Under the pieces are notes generated by a model that had not been told where the DNA came from, made no database searches, and saw only the letters and a list, made by a program, of their open reading frames with translations. This document shows positions 1 to 8,122 of a DNA stretch of 64,000 bases, in pieces. The DNA is from JBCBKU01 sp965267475 (GTDB lineage Bacteria; Pseudomonadota; Alphaproteobacteria; Rhodobacterales; Rhodobacteraceae). The DNA is taken from assembly GCA_965267475.1 (NCBI GenBank), contig OZ254079.1, forward strand, positions 2,232,001 to 2,296,000, given 5' to 3'. A program made the position numbers and the translations under genes. Position 1 is the stretch's first letter. The number at the start of each line of letters is the position of its first letter.

Positions 1-257
1 GGGCTATCAAATTCGTCAAAGACTTGATCACCGAAGGCAAGGTTGCCAAAGGCACCATGGCAGATGTCCGTATCCACATGATTGCCGACGATCACCTTAT
101 GACGCAGCTGTCCGTGGCCACGAAGACGGTGCCTTCGCCTTACGTTCTGTCCGAGTTGAAAGAAGCCGGGCGCCGGGCCGCTCAGGACTTTATCGAGGAC
201 CGGAAGAAACATGTGGGTCGCAAGGCCACGGTCGATCTGGAAGCGATGTTTTCCTAA
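1..257 (+). CDS. Patatin-like phospholipase family protein, C-terminal part (gene starts before the window)
   Basis: Open from the window edge in the frame whose codons begin at base 3, ending in TAA at 255-257, so only the last 84 or so residues are present. The tail contains DVRIHMIADD, LSVATKTVPSPY and a Leu/Ala-rich helix ending in DLEAMFS, which I recognise from the C-termini of roseobacter patatin-like proteins (Ser-Asp dyad lipid acyl hydrolases). The catalytic GXSXG and DG(G/A) motifs lie upstream of the window and cannot be checked. The gene overlaps the convergent MFS gene by 4 bases at the stop codons. The family call rests on the tail only. Confidence 0.7.
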   Translation, partial: AIKFVKDLITEGKVAKGTMADVRIHMIADDHLMTQLSVATKTVPSPYVLSELKEAGRRAAQDFIEDRKKHVGRKATVDLEAMFS

Positions 258-1495
258 GTCCCGGCTGTGGCGTCGGGTCCCGCGCTGCGCCCCAGAAGCG
301 GCCGAAGCGCCCAGATCCCGAATACTGGCCCAAGCGCCAAACCGGCGAGCAGGATGGGCCATCCGAAGGTTTCGGCTGCCCAAGGGGCGAGTTGAACGGT
401 GATGACGGTCAGAAGGAAACCGAAAGCCGTTTGCAAAGTCAGCAGGCTTCCTGTCAGCTCGGCAGGCGCATGATCGGCGACAAGGGCCGAGAATTGCGCG
501 CTGTCGGGCACCACTGCGATACCCCAAAGGACGAAAAGCGCGAAGACCAGCCAGGGTGCGCCGCCAAAGGACAGCGCCGTCAGAACTGCGATCGTCCCAC
601 TCACCGCCATAGCCAGAGCTGCGATCCGGGCCTTACCGATCCGATCGGCGATCTGACCTGCGAAAAAACATGCGGGCGCGCCCGCTCCGATGGCGATGAA
701 GGCCGTAAATTTCCCAAAGGAAACAGCATCTTCCGGGGTCATGCTGATCAAATACGACGCCGTCGCGGCAGCGCCGATCCAACCCCAGAGCACATAGAGT
801 TCCCACATGTGACCGATATAGCCAAGGAAGGCCGCGCGAATGCCTCGGTCGCTCCAAAGCAGGCGGATCGCGCGCGGTTCAAAATCGAGTGCGGCACGGT
901 GATACGGCCCGAGTGATGTGAAAAGCGCGGCAAGACCACCAAGCGCCCCGGCGATGGATCCGAGGGCGAGCACAAGGCGCCAATCGGCGCCGCCCGCCCA
1001 AGCGAGGCCATAGGGGATCGACTTGCCGAGCGTCAGCGCGCCCACAAGCGCACCAACCAGCATACCGCGATCGGTCAGGCCCCACCCGACAGCAATCTTC
1101 ATGCCGACCGGATAGACGCCCGCCATCAAAGCGCCGGCAAGGAACCTGAGGCCAATGGCGCCCCAACCGTTCAGCGGGACGATTAGCAACGCGGCGCTGG
1201 CTAGAGCTGTGCCGATTGCGCAGGCCGACAAGACCCGGCGCGGATCAAGCCGGTCTGACAGGCCTGTGATTGCGATCAATAGGGCGCCGATGACGAACCC
1301 CGCCTGAACCGCGCTGGACAGAAGCGTCTGTTGCGATGACGACAGCCCTTGTTCCGCCGTGATATCGGGCAGGATGGCGGCCGTGATGAACCAAAGGCTC
1401 ATCCCCGCGGCGCTTGCGAGGACCAGAAGGGATATCGTCCGCCATTTTGGGGTCATCTTCCGGTCTTGGCCGTTTGTGCCATGGACCGCAACCAT
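254..1495 (-). CDS. MFS transporter (drug/metabolite exporter type)
   Basis: About 413 residues with roughly 12 hydrophobic segments in two halves, typical of major facilitator superfamily permeases of the inner membrane. The first helix (SLLVLASAAGMSLWFITAAILP) and the loop with GLSDRLDPRRVL after helix 2 correspond to the family's signature A region; a second copy, AGQIADRIGKARIA, follows helix 8. The substrate cannot be told from sequence. The longest reading starts at a TTG at 1504; ATG codons lie at 1495 and 1456, and none has a convincing Shine-Dalgarno site, so the start is uncertain by up to 16 residues. Transcribed alone, toward the patatin-like gene. Confidence 0.85.
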   Translation of the reverse strand: MVAVHGTNGQDRKMTPKWRTISLLVLASAAGMSLWFITAAILPDITAEQGLSSSQQTLLSSAVQAGFVIGALLIAITGLSDRLDPRRVLSACAIGTALASAALLIVPLNGWGAIGLRFLAGALMAGVYPVGMKIAVGWGLTDRGMLVGALVGALTLGKSIPYGLAWAGGADWRLVLALGSIAGALGGLAALFTSLGPYHRAALDFEPRAIRLLWSDRGIRAAFLGYIGHMWELYVLWGWIGAAATASYLISMTPEDAVSFGKFTAFIAIGAGAPACFFAGQIADRIGKARIAALAMAVSGTIAVLTALSFGGAPWLVFALFVLWGIAVVPDSAQFSALVADHAPAELTGSLLTLQTAFGFLLTVITVQLAPWAAETFGWPILLAGLALGPVFGIWALRPLLGRSAGPDATAGT

Positions 1496-1564
1496 ATCGA
1501 CCAAACGTGACGGGCTGGACCCGACCGTGAATGCGCGTTAGGGCCAGCGCAAACCGGGGGACAG

Positions 1565-2620
1565 ATGAGGAAAACTCTGGATCGAGCGCTCGACTATTGG
1601 GACGTGCATATCGGTAAGGGGAAGCTCAATACCGATGAAATCCTGCGCGGCCCGGCACGGTATGCCTATTTCGCGCGTGCGACCCTGCATGACCGGGCGG
1701 CGTATGCGCGGGTCATAGCGCGGCACAAGGCCTGGTTCGATCGGATTGAACCCGACACTGTTCCTGACGAGGTGTGGACGCGGGTCAACTATCTGAACAA
1801 GTTGCGCGATCCATGGACCGGGACACCTGAGACGACGGTGTCCGGCATCCAGAAGGACAAGATCGTTTATTTCATCGACTTGATGGAACACGCCAAGGGT
1901 TTCGGGCCGGATCTGGGTCTCAATTACCGTTTCGGTGACGTGACCGAGATCCCGCCGGTACCCGCGATTCTGAAAAGCCGACCCATTCACGGCAACAACG
2001 CCTTCTCGGTCGTGATGAAGCTTGAGAAGTTTCGGCATTTCGTCTTCCGGCGGGATCCCATTCCGTTTCGCGACAAACTGCCAACGGCCATCTGGCGGGG
2101 CGGGGCGGATCGGTCAAACATGACCCGTCGGATGCTGGCCCAGACATATTCTCAGGACATGGATCTTGATGTGGGCCATGTGGGTGCGCCACTGGAAGGG
2201 ATCGAGCCGAAAGGGTTCAAGTCGATACGGGCACAACGCGGATATCGCTACATTATATCGTTGGAAGGACACGACGTTGCAACGAACCTGAAATGGATCA
2301 TGGCTTCCAACGCGCTCGCATTTGTTCCGCCCTTGAAATACGAAACCTGGTTCATGGAAGGTCGCCTTAAGGCTGGCACGCATTTTGTCGGTCTGGAGCC
2401 AGATTGCAGCGATTTGAAAGAAAAGGTCGAGTACTTTAACGAGCACCCGGAAGCCGCTGAAAGAATTATCAAAAATGCACATCGGTGGGTCGCCCAGTTT
2501 CTAGACCCGAAGATCGAAAAGTTGATCAGTTGCCTGGTCCTGCAAAAGTACTTCGAGCGGCTGGGGCAATTGCCACATGGCCGGTTCACGCCGTATTTCG
2601 AAAGCGACGCATCCGGATAG
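1565..2620 (+). CDS. Glycosyltransferase family 90 (CAP10-like) protein
   Basis: 351 residues. The C-terminal half carries the CAP10/GT90 signature: PTAIWRGG, then KGFKSIRAQRGYRYIISLEGHDVATNLKW, a hydrophobic MASNALAFVP stretch, KYETWFMEGRLKAGTHFV and a final DLKEKVEYFNEHPEAAERIIKNAH segment. GT90 enzymes transfer xylose or glucose in eukaryotes; bacterial members are thought to modify lipopolysaccharide or related glycans. There is no signal peptide, so it probably works on the cytoplasmic face. The ATG follows a GGGGGACAG sequence at very short spacing. It stands alone between a divergent MFS gene and the NDUFA12-like gene, 13 kb or more away from any other glycan gene until the exopolysaccharide locus at 31-48 kb. 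Confidence 0.85.
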   Translation: MRKTLDRALDYWDVHIGKGKLNTDEILRGPARYAYFARATLHDRAAYARVIARHKAWFDRIEPDTVPDEVWTRVNYLNKLRDPWTGTPETTVSGIQKDKIVYFIDLMEHAKGFGPDLGLNYRFGDVTEIPPVPAILKSRPIHGNNAFSVVMKLEKFRHFVFRRDPIPFRDKLPTAIWRGGADRSNMTRRMLAQTYSQDMDLDVGHVGAPLEGIEPKGFKSIRAQRGYRYIISLEGHDVATNLKWIMASNALAFVPPLKYETWFMEGRLKAGTHFVGLEPDCSDLKEKVEYFNEHPEAAERIIKNAHRWVAQFLDPKIEKLISCLVLQKYFERLGQLPHGRFTPYFESDASG

Positions 2621-2691
2621 GGTCGACCACTGGACGATAGGTCCACAATCGGCCATACCTCTGCCCAGAGCAGACGGAGGCGCGAGGCCCC

Positions 2692-3075
2692 ATGGGATTG
2701 ATGAACACCTTGTTGCGAGCGGTCACTTGGTGGAACAGCCAGACGATCGGAACGCAGCTTTTTACCTGGCGCAAGGGCGTCAAGGTGGGCGAAGATTCCG
2801 CCGGAAACACGTTTTATGAAACCCGTGACGGCAAACGCCGCTGGGTCATCTTCGATGGCGAGGCCGAAGCCAGCCGCGTTGACCCGGAATGGCATGGTTG
2901 GCTGCACCACACCTATGCGGATCCACCAACCAAGGCGCCCTTGAAGCGCAAGGACTGGGAAAAGCCGCATCTGCCGAACCTGACCGGCACGGCAATGGCC
3001 TATGCGCCCACGGGCTCGATCCGAAAGGGTGATCCTGCGCCGCGCACCGACTATGACGCCTGGAGCCCGGAGTAG
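2692..3075 (+). CDS. NADH:ubiquinone oxidoreductase subunit NDUFA12 family protein
   Basis: 127 residues matching the B17.2/NDUFA12 family, an accessory subunit of alphaproteobacterial and mitochondrial complex I. Recognisable parts are WWNSQTIGTQLFTWRKG near the N-terminus, the core GNTFYETRDGKRRWVIFDGEAEASRVDPEWHGWLHHT, and the Pro-rich ending with DYDAWSPE. It probably sits on the cytoplasmic arm of complex I. A GGAGG-like stretch (cggaggcg) precedes the ATG. It is followed 4 bases later by the mlaD-like gene, and the order NDUFA12, MlaD, DUF2155, Aat, AccC, AccB is one I know from other Rhodobacterales. Confidence 0.93.
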   Translation: MGLMNTLLRAVTWWNSQTIGTQLFTWRKGVKVGEDSAGNTFYETRDGKRRWVIFDGEAEASRVDPEWHGWLHHTYADPPTKAPLKRKDWEKPHLPNLTGTAMAYAPTGSIRKGDPAPRTDYDAWSPE

Positions 3076-3079
3076 GCCA

Positions 3080-3535
3080 ATGTCCCATACCGGAACTGAA
3101 GTGATCGTAGGCGGGGTTGTCGTCGCGGCGGCCGCCGGTTTTCTGATCTATGCCAGCCAGTTCGCCGGGCTGTCCGGCGCGGGCTCAGGGTCCTATGCAT
3201 TGACCGCCAATTTCCGGTCCATCGAAGGGATCACCGTCGGCACGGATATCCGGCTTGCCGGGGTCAAGGTGGGCACCGTCACCTCGCTTGAGTTGAACGC
3301 CGAGACTTTCCGCGCGGACGCAGAGTTCTCGATCAACAATGGTCTGGAACTGCCCGATGACACGGCGGCTGTCGTCTCATCCGAAGGGCTTCTTGGCGGA
3401 TCCTTTGTTGAGCTTCTGCCAGGTGGATCGCCGTTCAACTTTGAGCCGGGTGACGAGATTTTGGATACCGAAAGCTCGGTCAGCTTGATTTCACTTCTCT
3501 TGAAGTTTGTGTCCGGTGGCGGAGACGAAGAATGA
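3080..3535 (+). CDS. mlaD: MlaD-family outer membrane lipid asymmetry protein (MCE domain)
   Basis: 151 residues: a single N-terminal membrane anchor (about residues 8-28) followed by one MCE domain (GSYALTANFRSIEGITVGTDIRLAGVKVGTVTSLEL and the GGSFVELLPGG segment). MlaD is the periplasmic, inner-membrane-anchored hexameric component of the Mla system, which moves phospholipids between the membranes. I chose the ATG at 3080, directly after the previous stop, because it gives the usual short N-terminus before the anchor; a longer reading starting at 3002 would overlap the NDUFA12-like gene. No mlaE or mlaF is in the window, so the ATPase and permease must be encoded elsewhere. Its stop overlaps the next start as ATGA. 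Confidence 0.9.
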   Translation: MSHTGTEVIVGGVVVAAAAGFLIYASQFAGLSGAGSGSYALTANFRSIEGITVGTDIRLAGVKVGTVTSLELNAETFRADAEFSINNGLELPDDTAAVVSSEGLLGGSFVELLPGGSPFNFEPGDEILDTESSVSLISLLLKFVSGGGDEE

Positions 3536-4050
3536 GACGCCTGGCTCTGATCCTGGCACTGGTCGCGGCCCCAGCTGCGGCGGCGCAGGAGTTTGGGGTG
3601 ATCGAGACAACGCCGCTAGCCCCGATTGAGAACACGGATCCATTGGGTGGCGATCAGCTTTTGCCAGGCCAACCGGGCGTGAGCGACGATATCCGGCTTG
3701 AGGGCAATTTCAACGTGATCGAGCCCGAACCCACCGGCACACCAGAGATTGCGGTCGAAGTCGCGTCCGCGGCGCTTCTGCGCGGGCTCGATAAGGTGTC
3801 AGGTGAAGTGACGGATCTGGAGCTTGAAGCCGGTGAAACCGTTCAGCTTGGCCGGATCTCGGTGACCTTGCAGGAATGCCGCTATCCGGCCGACAACCCG
3901 TCTGGCGATGCCTTTGCGTTCCTGAAGATCGATCATGCGAACCGTGAAGACCCGGCATTCGAAGGCTGGATGATCGCATCGAGTCCGGCACTTTCGGCCA
4001 TGGATGACCCGCGCTACGATGTCTGGGTCATCCGCTGCAACATCTCGTGA
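3532..4050 (+). CDS. DUF2155 domain-containing secreted protein
   Basis: 172 residues with a clear Sec signal peptide (MRRLALILALVAAPAAAA, cleavage probably before QEF). The mature part ends in the DUF2155 region: GLDKVSGEVTDLELEAGETVQLGRISVTLQECRYP, then FLKIDH and FEGWMIASSPALSAMDDPRYDVWVIRC. Two cysteines frame this domain and could form a disulfide in the periplasm. The function of DUF2155 is unknown to me; its constant linkage to mlaD in Rhodobacterales suggests an envelope role. ATGA overlap with mlaD implies translational coupling. The 3' end overlaps the convergent aat gene by 37 bases. Confidence 0.9.
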   Translation: MRRLALILALVAAPAAAAQEFGVIETTPLAPIENTDPLGGDQLLPGQPGVSDDIRLEGNFNVIEPEPTGTPEIAVEVASAALLRGLDKVSGEVTDLELEAGETVQLGRISVTLQECRYPADNPSGDAFAFLKIDHANREDPAFEGWMIASSPALSAMDDPRYDVWVIRCNIS

Positions 4051-4655
4051 GGGTCGGGCACGGGTTGGTCGAACCGCGCATCGCGCCCCACTGCATTCCG
4101 CAATAGCTGGCGATACTGGTTTCTCGGTATCTCGATCCCGCCGAGCGAGGCCAAATGCGGTGTGATGAACTGCGTGTCGAACAAGGCAAATCCACCAACC
4201 CTTAGGCGGTCAACCAGATAGGCCAGAGCCACCTTTGAGGCGTCTGTCGCCCGCGAAAACATGCTTTCGCCGAAAAAGGCGCCGCCAAGGACCACGCCAT
4301 AAACGCCGCCCACCAATCTGTCGTCCTGCCAGACCTCTATCGAATGAGCGTGCCCCCGATGGTGCAACGCCGCGTAAAGCCCGCGAATGGTTCCGTTGAT
4401 CCAGGTCTCTGACCGGTCGGCGCAGCCATCTACGACGGCTGCAAAGGCGGTGTCCGCCGACACATCGAACTGGCCTTTCCGGATAACACGCGACAGGCTT
4501 TTCGAGATGTGGAACCCATCCAAGGGCAAAACGCCCCGTTCTGCGGGGTCCACCCAGAAGATCTCGGTGTCTTCCCGGGTTTCGGCCATCGGAAAGATCC
4601 CGGCGCCGTAAGCCGCCAGAAGGTCATCAGGCGAAATGTCGTCTTCGGCGGTCAT
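4014..4655 (-). CDS. aat: Leucyl/phenylalanyl-tRNA--protein transferase
   Basis: 213 residues. Aat transfers Leu or Phe from aminoacyl-tRNA to proteins with N-terminal Arg or Lys, marking them for ClpAPS degradation in the cytoplasm. Diagnostic stretches are LLAAYGAGIFPMAE near the N-terminus, FWVDPAERGVLPLDGFHISKSL, ETWINGTIRGLYAALHHRGHAHSIEVWQ, GGVYGVVLGGAFFGESMFSR, ASKVALAYLVDRL and FDTQFITPHLASLGGIEI. I use the ATG at 4655, preceded by GGTGGGGG, rather than a TTG four codons upstream. It lies 35 bases downstream of accC in the same direction and may be its last cistron. Confidence 0.96.
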   Translation of the reverse strand: MTAEDDISPDDLLAAYGAGIFPMAETREDTEIFWVDPAERGVLPLDGFHISKSLSRVIRKGQFDVSADTAFAAVVDGCADRSETWINGTIRGLYAALHHRGHAHSIEVWQDDRLVGGVYGVVLGGAFFGESMFSRATDASKVALAYLVDRLRVGGFALFDTQFITPHLASLGGIEIPRNQYRQLLRNAVGRDARFDQPVPDPHEMLQRMTQTS

Positions 4656-4690
4656 GGCCCCCACCAAACCCCGTCACACTAGGAAACGCC

Positions 4691-6037
4691 TTAGGACATA
4701 TTGTCGGCGAGCCAGCCTTCCAACCAGTGAATATCGTAGTCGCCGGTCAGAACGGCGTCTTCTTCTAGAAGCGCATGGAAAAGCGGCACCGTGGTCTCGA
4801 TCCCGTCGACGACAAGTTCGTTCAACGCGCGGCTCAGCCGGGCCAATGCCTCGGGCCGGTTCCGCCCATGGACGATCAGTTTGGCGATCAGGCTGTCGTA
4901 ATAGGGCGGAATGGAATAGCCCTGATAGAGCGCGCTATCCATCCGGACACCCAGACCGCCAGGCGCGTGAAACTGCGTGATCTTTCCGGGCGAAGGTGAA
5001 AAGTTCGGAAGCTTCTCGGCATTGATCCGAACCTCGATAGAATGCCCGTTGATCTCAAGCGCGTCCTGGCTCAATTCCATTGGTTCGCCCGCCGCGACGC
5101 GAATTTGTTCCCGAACGAGGTCTACGCCAAAAATCGATTCCGTCACCGGATGTTCGACCTGAAGGCGCGTGTTCATCTCGATGAAATAGAACTCGCCATT
5201 TTCAAACAGGAATTCGATGGTTCCGGCGCCGATATAGTTGATGGCCGCGACCGCCTCGGCGCAGGTCTTGCCGATCTTCGCCCGAATGTCCGGCGTAATG
5301 GCAGGCCCAGGGGCTTCTTCGAACACCTTTTGGTGCCGGCGTTGCAGTGAACAATCGCGTTCGCCCAGATGCACGGCTTTGCCTTTGCCGTCGCCAAAGA
5401 CCTGCACCTCGATATGGCGAGGCTGGCCGAGATATTTCTCGATATAGACTTCGTCGTTTCCGAAGGCGGCCTTGCCTTCGGCACGGGCCGTCCGAAACGC
5501 GGTTTCAAGATCCGCTGCGGTCTGGGCGACCTTCATCCCGCGCCCGCCGCCGCCTGCGGTTGCTTTGATCAGGACCGGATATCCCATCTCAGCCGAGACT
5601 TTCTCGGCTTCTTCCAGTGTAGGAACACCCCCGTCCGACCCCGGCACCACCGGGACACCCAGCTTCTTCATGGTGTCCTTGGCGGTGATCTTGTCGCCCA
5701 TCATGCGAATATGTTCTGCAGTCGGACCGATAAATGTCAGCTCATGATCTTCGATCACCTGCACGAACTGCGCGTTCTCGGACAGAAACCCATAGCCCGG
5801 GTGGATGGCCTGGGCCCCAGTGATCTCGCAAGCCGAGATGATCGCCGGAATGGAAAGATAGCTGCTTGTCGCCGAAGGCGGCCCGATGCAGACGCTTTCA
5901 TCGGCCATTCGCACATGCATCGCATCGGCATCCGCCGTTGAATGGACCGCGACCGAGCCGATACCCATTTCCCGGCAGGCGCGGATCACGCGGAGCGCAA
6001 TCTCGCCCCGGTTGGCAATCAGGATCTTGTCGAACAC
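4691..6037 (-). CDS. accC: Acetyl-CoA carboxylase, biotin carboxylase subunit
   Basis: 448 residues, the normal AccC length. It carboxylates the biotin on AccB using ATP and bicarbonate, the first step of fatty acid synthesis. Visible motifs: KILIANRGEIALRVIRACRE, the glycine-rich ATP-grasp loop TAGGGGRGMK, HIEVQVFGDG, ERDCSLQRRHQKVFEEAP, and the FIEMNTRLQVEHPVTE metal/biotin site. It is the second gene of an accB-accC pair, 14 bases after accB, with aat following. Confidence 0.98.
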   Translation of the reverse strand: MFDKILIANRGEIALRVIRACREMGIGSVAVHSTADADAMHVRMADESVCIGPPSATSSYLSIPAIISACEITGAQAIHPGYGFLSENAQFVQVIEDHELTFIGPTAEHIRMMGDKITAKDTMKKLGVPVVPGSDGGVPTLEEAEKVSAEMGYPVLIKATAGGGGRGMKVAQTAADLETAFRTARAEGKAAFGNDEVYIEKYLGQPRHIEVQVFGDGKGKAVHLGERDCSLQRRHQKVFEEAPGPAITPDIRAKIGKTCAEAVAAINYIGAGTIEFLFENGEFYFIEMNTRLQVEHPVTESIFGVDLVREQIRVAAGEPMELSQDALEINGHSIEVRINAEKLPNFSPSPGKITQFHAPGGLGVRMDSALYQGYSIPPYYDSLIAKLIVHGRNRPEALARLSRALNELVVDGIETTVPLFHALLEEDAVLTGDYDIHWLEGWLADNMS

Positions 6038-6051
6038 GTCGCTTCGCCCCG

Positions 6052-6564
6052 CTATTCGACGATCATCAAGGGGGCGCCGAACTCAACCGGCGCGCCGTCC
6101 TCGATAAGGATGCGCTTCACCGTTCCGGCCTTTGGCGCCGGAATGTGGTTCATCGTTTTCATCGCTTCGACGATCAAAAGCGTCTGACCTTCTGCCACTT
6201 TGTCGCCAATCGACACGAAAGCGGCTGCGCCCGGCTCGGGCGACAAATAGGCCGTGCCCACCATGGGGGAGGGGACCGCGCCAGGATGCCCGGCGGGGTC
6301 ATCGGCGGGCGGAGTGGCGCCAGCGTCGGAACTGGCAGGGGCTGCTGGTGCTGCGGGCGCCGGGGGCGTGGCAGGTGTAGCGGGCGCCACAGGCGCCGCC
6401 ACGGGAACTTGAGCTACAGTGTGGACCTGACGGCTGACTTTCACGGTCAGGCTTTGGTCCTCGCCCGCTTCGCGCTTGACCTCCAATTCGGTCAGGTCGT
6501 TTTCTTTCAGAAGTTCTGCGAGCGCCTGGATAAAGGCCACATCGTCTTTTTGGGTATTCGCCAT
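6052..6564 (-). CDS. accB: Biotin carboxyl carrier protein of acetyl-CoA carboxylase
   Basis: 170 residues in three parts: an N-terminal helical region (1-50), a Pro/Ala linker (about 55-98), and a biotinyl domain (100-170) with the acceptor motif EAMKTMNHI, Lys136 being the biotinylation site. The protein carries carboxybiotin between AccC and the AccAD carboxyltransferase. I take the ATG at 6564 (MANTQKDD); a reading extended to 6654 has an unrelated basic leader. It is the promoter-proximal gene of accBC, and the 178-base gap to the divergent methyltransferase gene at 6743 should hold both promoters. Confidence 0.97.
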   Translation of the reverse strand: MANTQKDDVAFIQALAELLKENDLTELEVKREAGEDQSLTVKVSRQVHTVAQVPVAAPVAPATPATPPAPAAPAAPASSDAGATPPADDPAGHPGAVPSPMVGTAYLSPEPGAAAFVSIGDKVAEGQTLLIVEAMKTMNHIPAPKAGTVKRILIEDGAPVEFGAPLMIVE

Positions 6565-6742
6565 GTATGTCCTCGACCGGTCTTGCCGCCGTCGCCCCGT
6601 TCTATTTTTTTCCTTATAGGCAAGGCATCGGGGTAGGAAAAGGTAAACAAACAAGATTTAGGGGCAGCGCGCGGTCATTTTCGCGGGATTTAACCTGTGT
6701 TACCTTCGTCGAATTGCTTTTGTGGATTTGAAGGACGGGATC

Positions 6743-7576
6743 ATGACAACGACGGAAAAGGCGGTTGCCGCCCATTATACAACCGGCGCTCTGACCGAAC
6801 GTGTGGGCCAGGCCCTGAAAGCGATGGGTGTGAACCCGGACGCAGCCACGGCTGAGGACCTGAAAGCCGCCGATGAGTTTCATACGGGCGGCGTGCAGGC
6901 GACCGAACATTTCTTTGGTCATCTGGATGTCAGCGCAGACACCCGGGTGATCGATATGGGATCAGGCATCGGCGGGACGGCGCGCTTTGTGGCGGGCCGG
7001 TATGGCGCCCAGGTGACCGGGGTGGATCTGACGCCAGAATTCGTCGAGACTGCGGGCGCCCTCAGCGAAATGGTGGGGCTGGGCGGCAAGACCGCGTTCC
7101 ATGTGGGATCGGCATTGGCAATGCCGGTGCCAGATGCGTCCTTCGATCTGGCGACGCTGATGCATGTGGGTATGAACATCGAAGACAAAGACGCCTTGCT
7201 GGCCGAGGCCGCGCGCGTACTGGTGCCTGGTGGGACCTTCGCCGTGTTCGACGTCATGAAGGGTGATGTCGATGAACCCTTGGTCTTCCCCTTGCCCTGG
7301 TCAACTGTGCCTGAGACCTCATTCGTCGTACCGCCCGAGGCCTACGTGTCAGCCGCCAAAAGCGCAGGATTAGATCTGGTTCTTGAGCATGACCGAACGG
7401 TTTTCGCCAAGGACTTCATGGCGGCTGCTTTTGCCGCTGCCGAAGAAAACGGCCCGTCACCCATGGGGATCCACCTGATGATGGGTGAGACCGCGTTCCA
7501 GAAACTTCAAAACTATGTTGAGAACCTTCATGCCGGGCGCATCCGCCCGACAGAAATGGTGTTTCGAAAGCCCTAA
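6743..7576 (+). CDS. Class I SAM-dependent methyltransferase
   Basis: 277 residues from the ATG at 6743 (MTTTEKAVAAHYTT), chosen for the GGACGGG stretch upstream. The Rossmann SAM site is clear: VIDMGSGIGGTARFVA (motif I), VTGVDLTPEFV (acidic residue binding the ribose), ALAMPVPDASFDLATLMHVGMNI (motif IV region) and LVPGGTFAVFDVM. The overall shape, with a short N-terminal helical cap and the GVQATEHFF segment, resembles small-molecule N- or O-methyltransferases of the sarcosine/dimethylglycine or tocopherol type, but I cannot name the substrate. It is a single gene, convergent with the peroxiredoxin-like gene 3 bases away. Confidence 0.85.
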   Translation: MTTTEKAVAAHYTTGALTERVGQALKAMGVNPDAATAEDLKAADEFHTGGVQATEHFFGHLDVSADTRVIDMGSGIGGTARFVAGRYGAQVTGVDLTPEFVETAGALSEMVGLGGKTAFHVGSALAMPVPDASFDLATLMHVGMNIEDKDALLAEAARVLVPGGTFAVFDVMKGDVDEPLVFPLPWSTVPETSFVVPPEAYVSAAKSAGLDLVLEHDRTVFAKDFMAAAFAAAEENGPSPMGIHLMMGETAFQKLQNYVENLHAGRIRPTEMVFRKP

Positions 7577-7579
7577 GCC

Positions 7580-8122
7580 TTAGACGTCGCCAGTATATTC
7601 GCCGCGCGCCGGGTATTGCTTATCGATGGCGAAATCGACTGCACTCAGCAGTTCAGAAAAGTGCGGCCGGACGAATGGCATCGTCTGGATGCTCATATAA
7701 TAAAGCGACATGTCCGTGTTCACGAGAAACAGCCCGGGCTCAGAGAACAGCGCCGGCTCTTCAATCCCGATCGAGGTTTTGCCGCGTGAGGTCGAGATAA
7801 AGAGGCCCCAATCGTCGCGCGCCGTTTTCAATGGCAAATCATACGCATAGCGAAGGGATCCCGCGCCGACTTTGTCAGCCATAGCCTGGGTGCGATCTTC
7901 GCCATCCGAGGAAATCGCTATGGTGTTCACGCCGCGCTCGGCGAAATCGGGCGTGAGCCGCGTCAGCTCTTTCAGATAGGTCGCGCAAACAGGGCAGTGC
8001 AGCCCGCGATAGAAGCATAGGATTGTGCCAAGCCCCGCGCCCTCGGTCGCAAGATCAAATGTACCGCCGCCCAAGAGCGGCAAGGTCAGGTTCGGAACGG
8101 ATTGACGTGGGATCAGCATCAT
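7580..8122 (-). CDS. Peroxiredoxin-like (AhpC/TSA superfamily) protein
   Basis: 180 residues with a thioredoxin-fold core: LPLLGGGTFDL, then TILCFYRGLHCPVCATYLKEL, which holds a CPVC pair (Cys43, Cys46) in place of the usual peroxiredoxin TxxC, and VNTIAISSDGEDRT. This is the peroxiredoxin-like family often annotated AhpC/TSA or DUF899-like; a disulfide reductase or peroxidase role is inferred from the CxxC. It overlaps the Bcr/CflA exporter start by 4 bases (ATGA), so it is the last gene of a run of four: acyl-CoA ligase, DsbA-like, exporter, this protein. Confidence 0.85.
   Translation of the reverse strand: MMLIPRQSVPNLTLPLLGGGTFDLATEGAGLGTILCFYRGLHCPVCATYLKELTRLTPDFAERGVNTIAISSDGEDRTQAMADKVGAGSLRYAYDLPLKTARDDWGLFISTSRGKTSIGIEEPALFSEPGLFLVNTDMSLYYMSIQTMPFVRPHFSELLSAVDFAIDKQYPARGEYTGDV

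Noticed and set aside
392..916. Plus-strand open frame opposite the MFS transporter
   Set aside because: Composition of a shadow frame, no domain, and the opposite strand encodes a clear 12-helix transporter.
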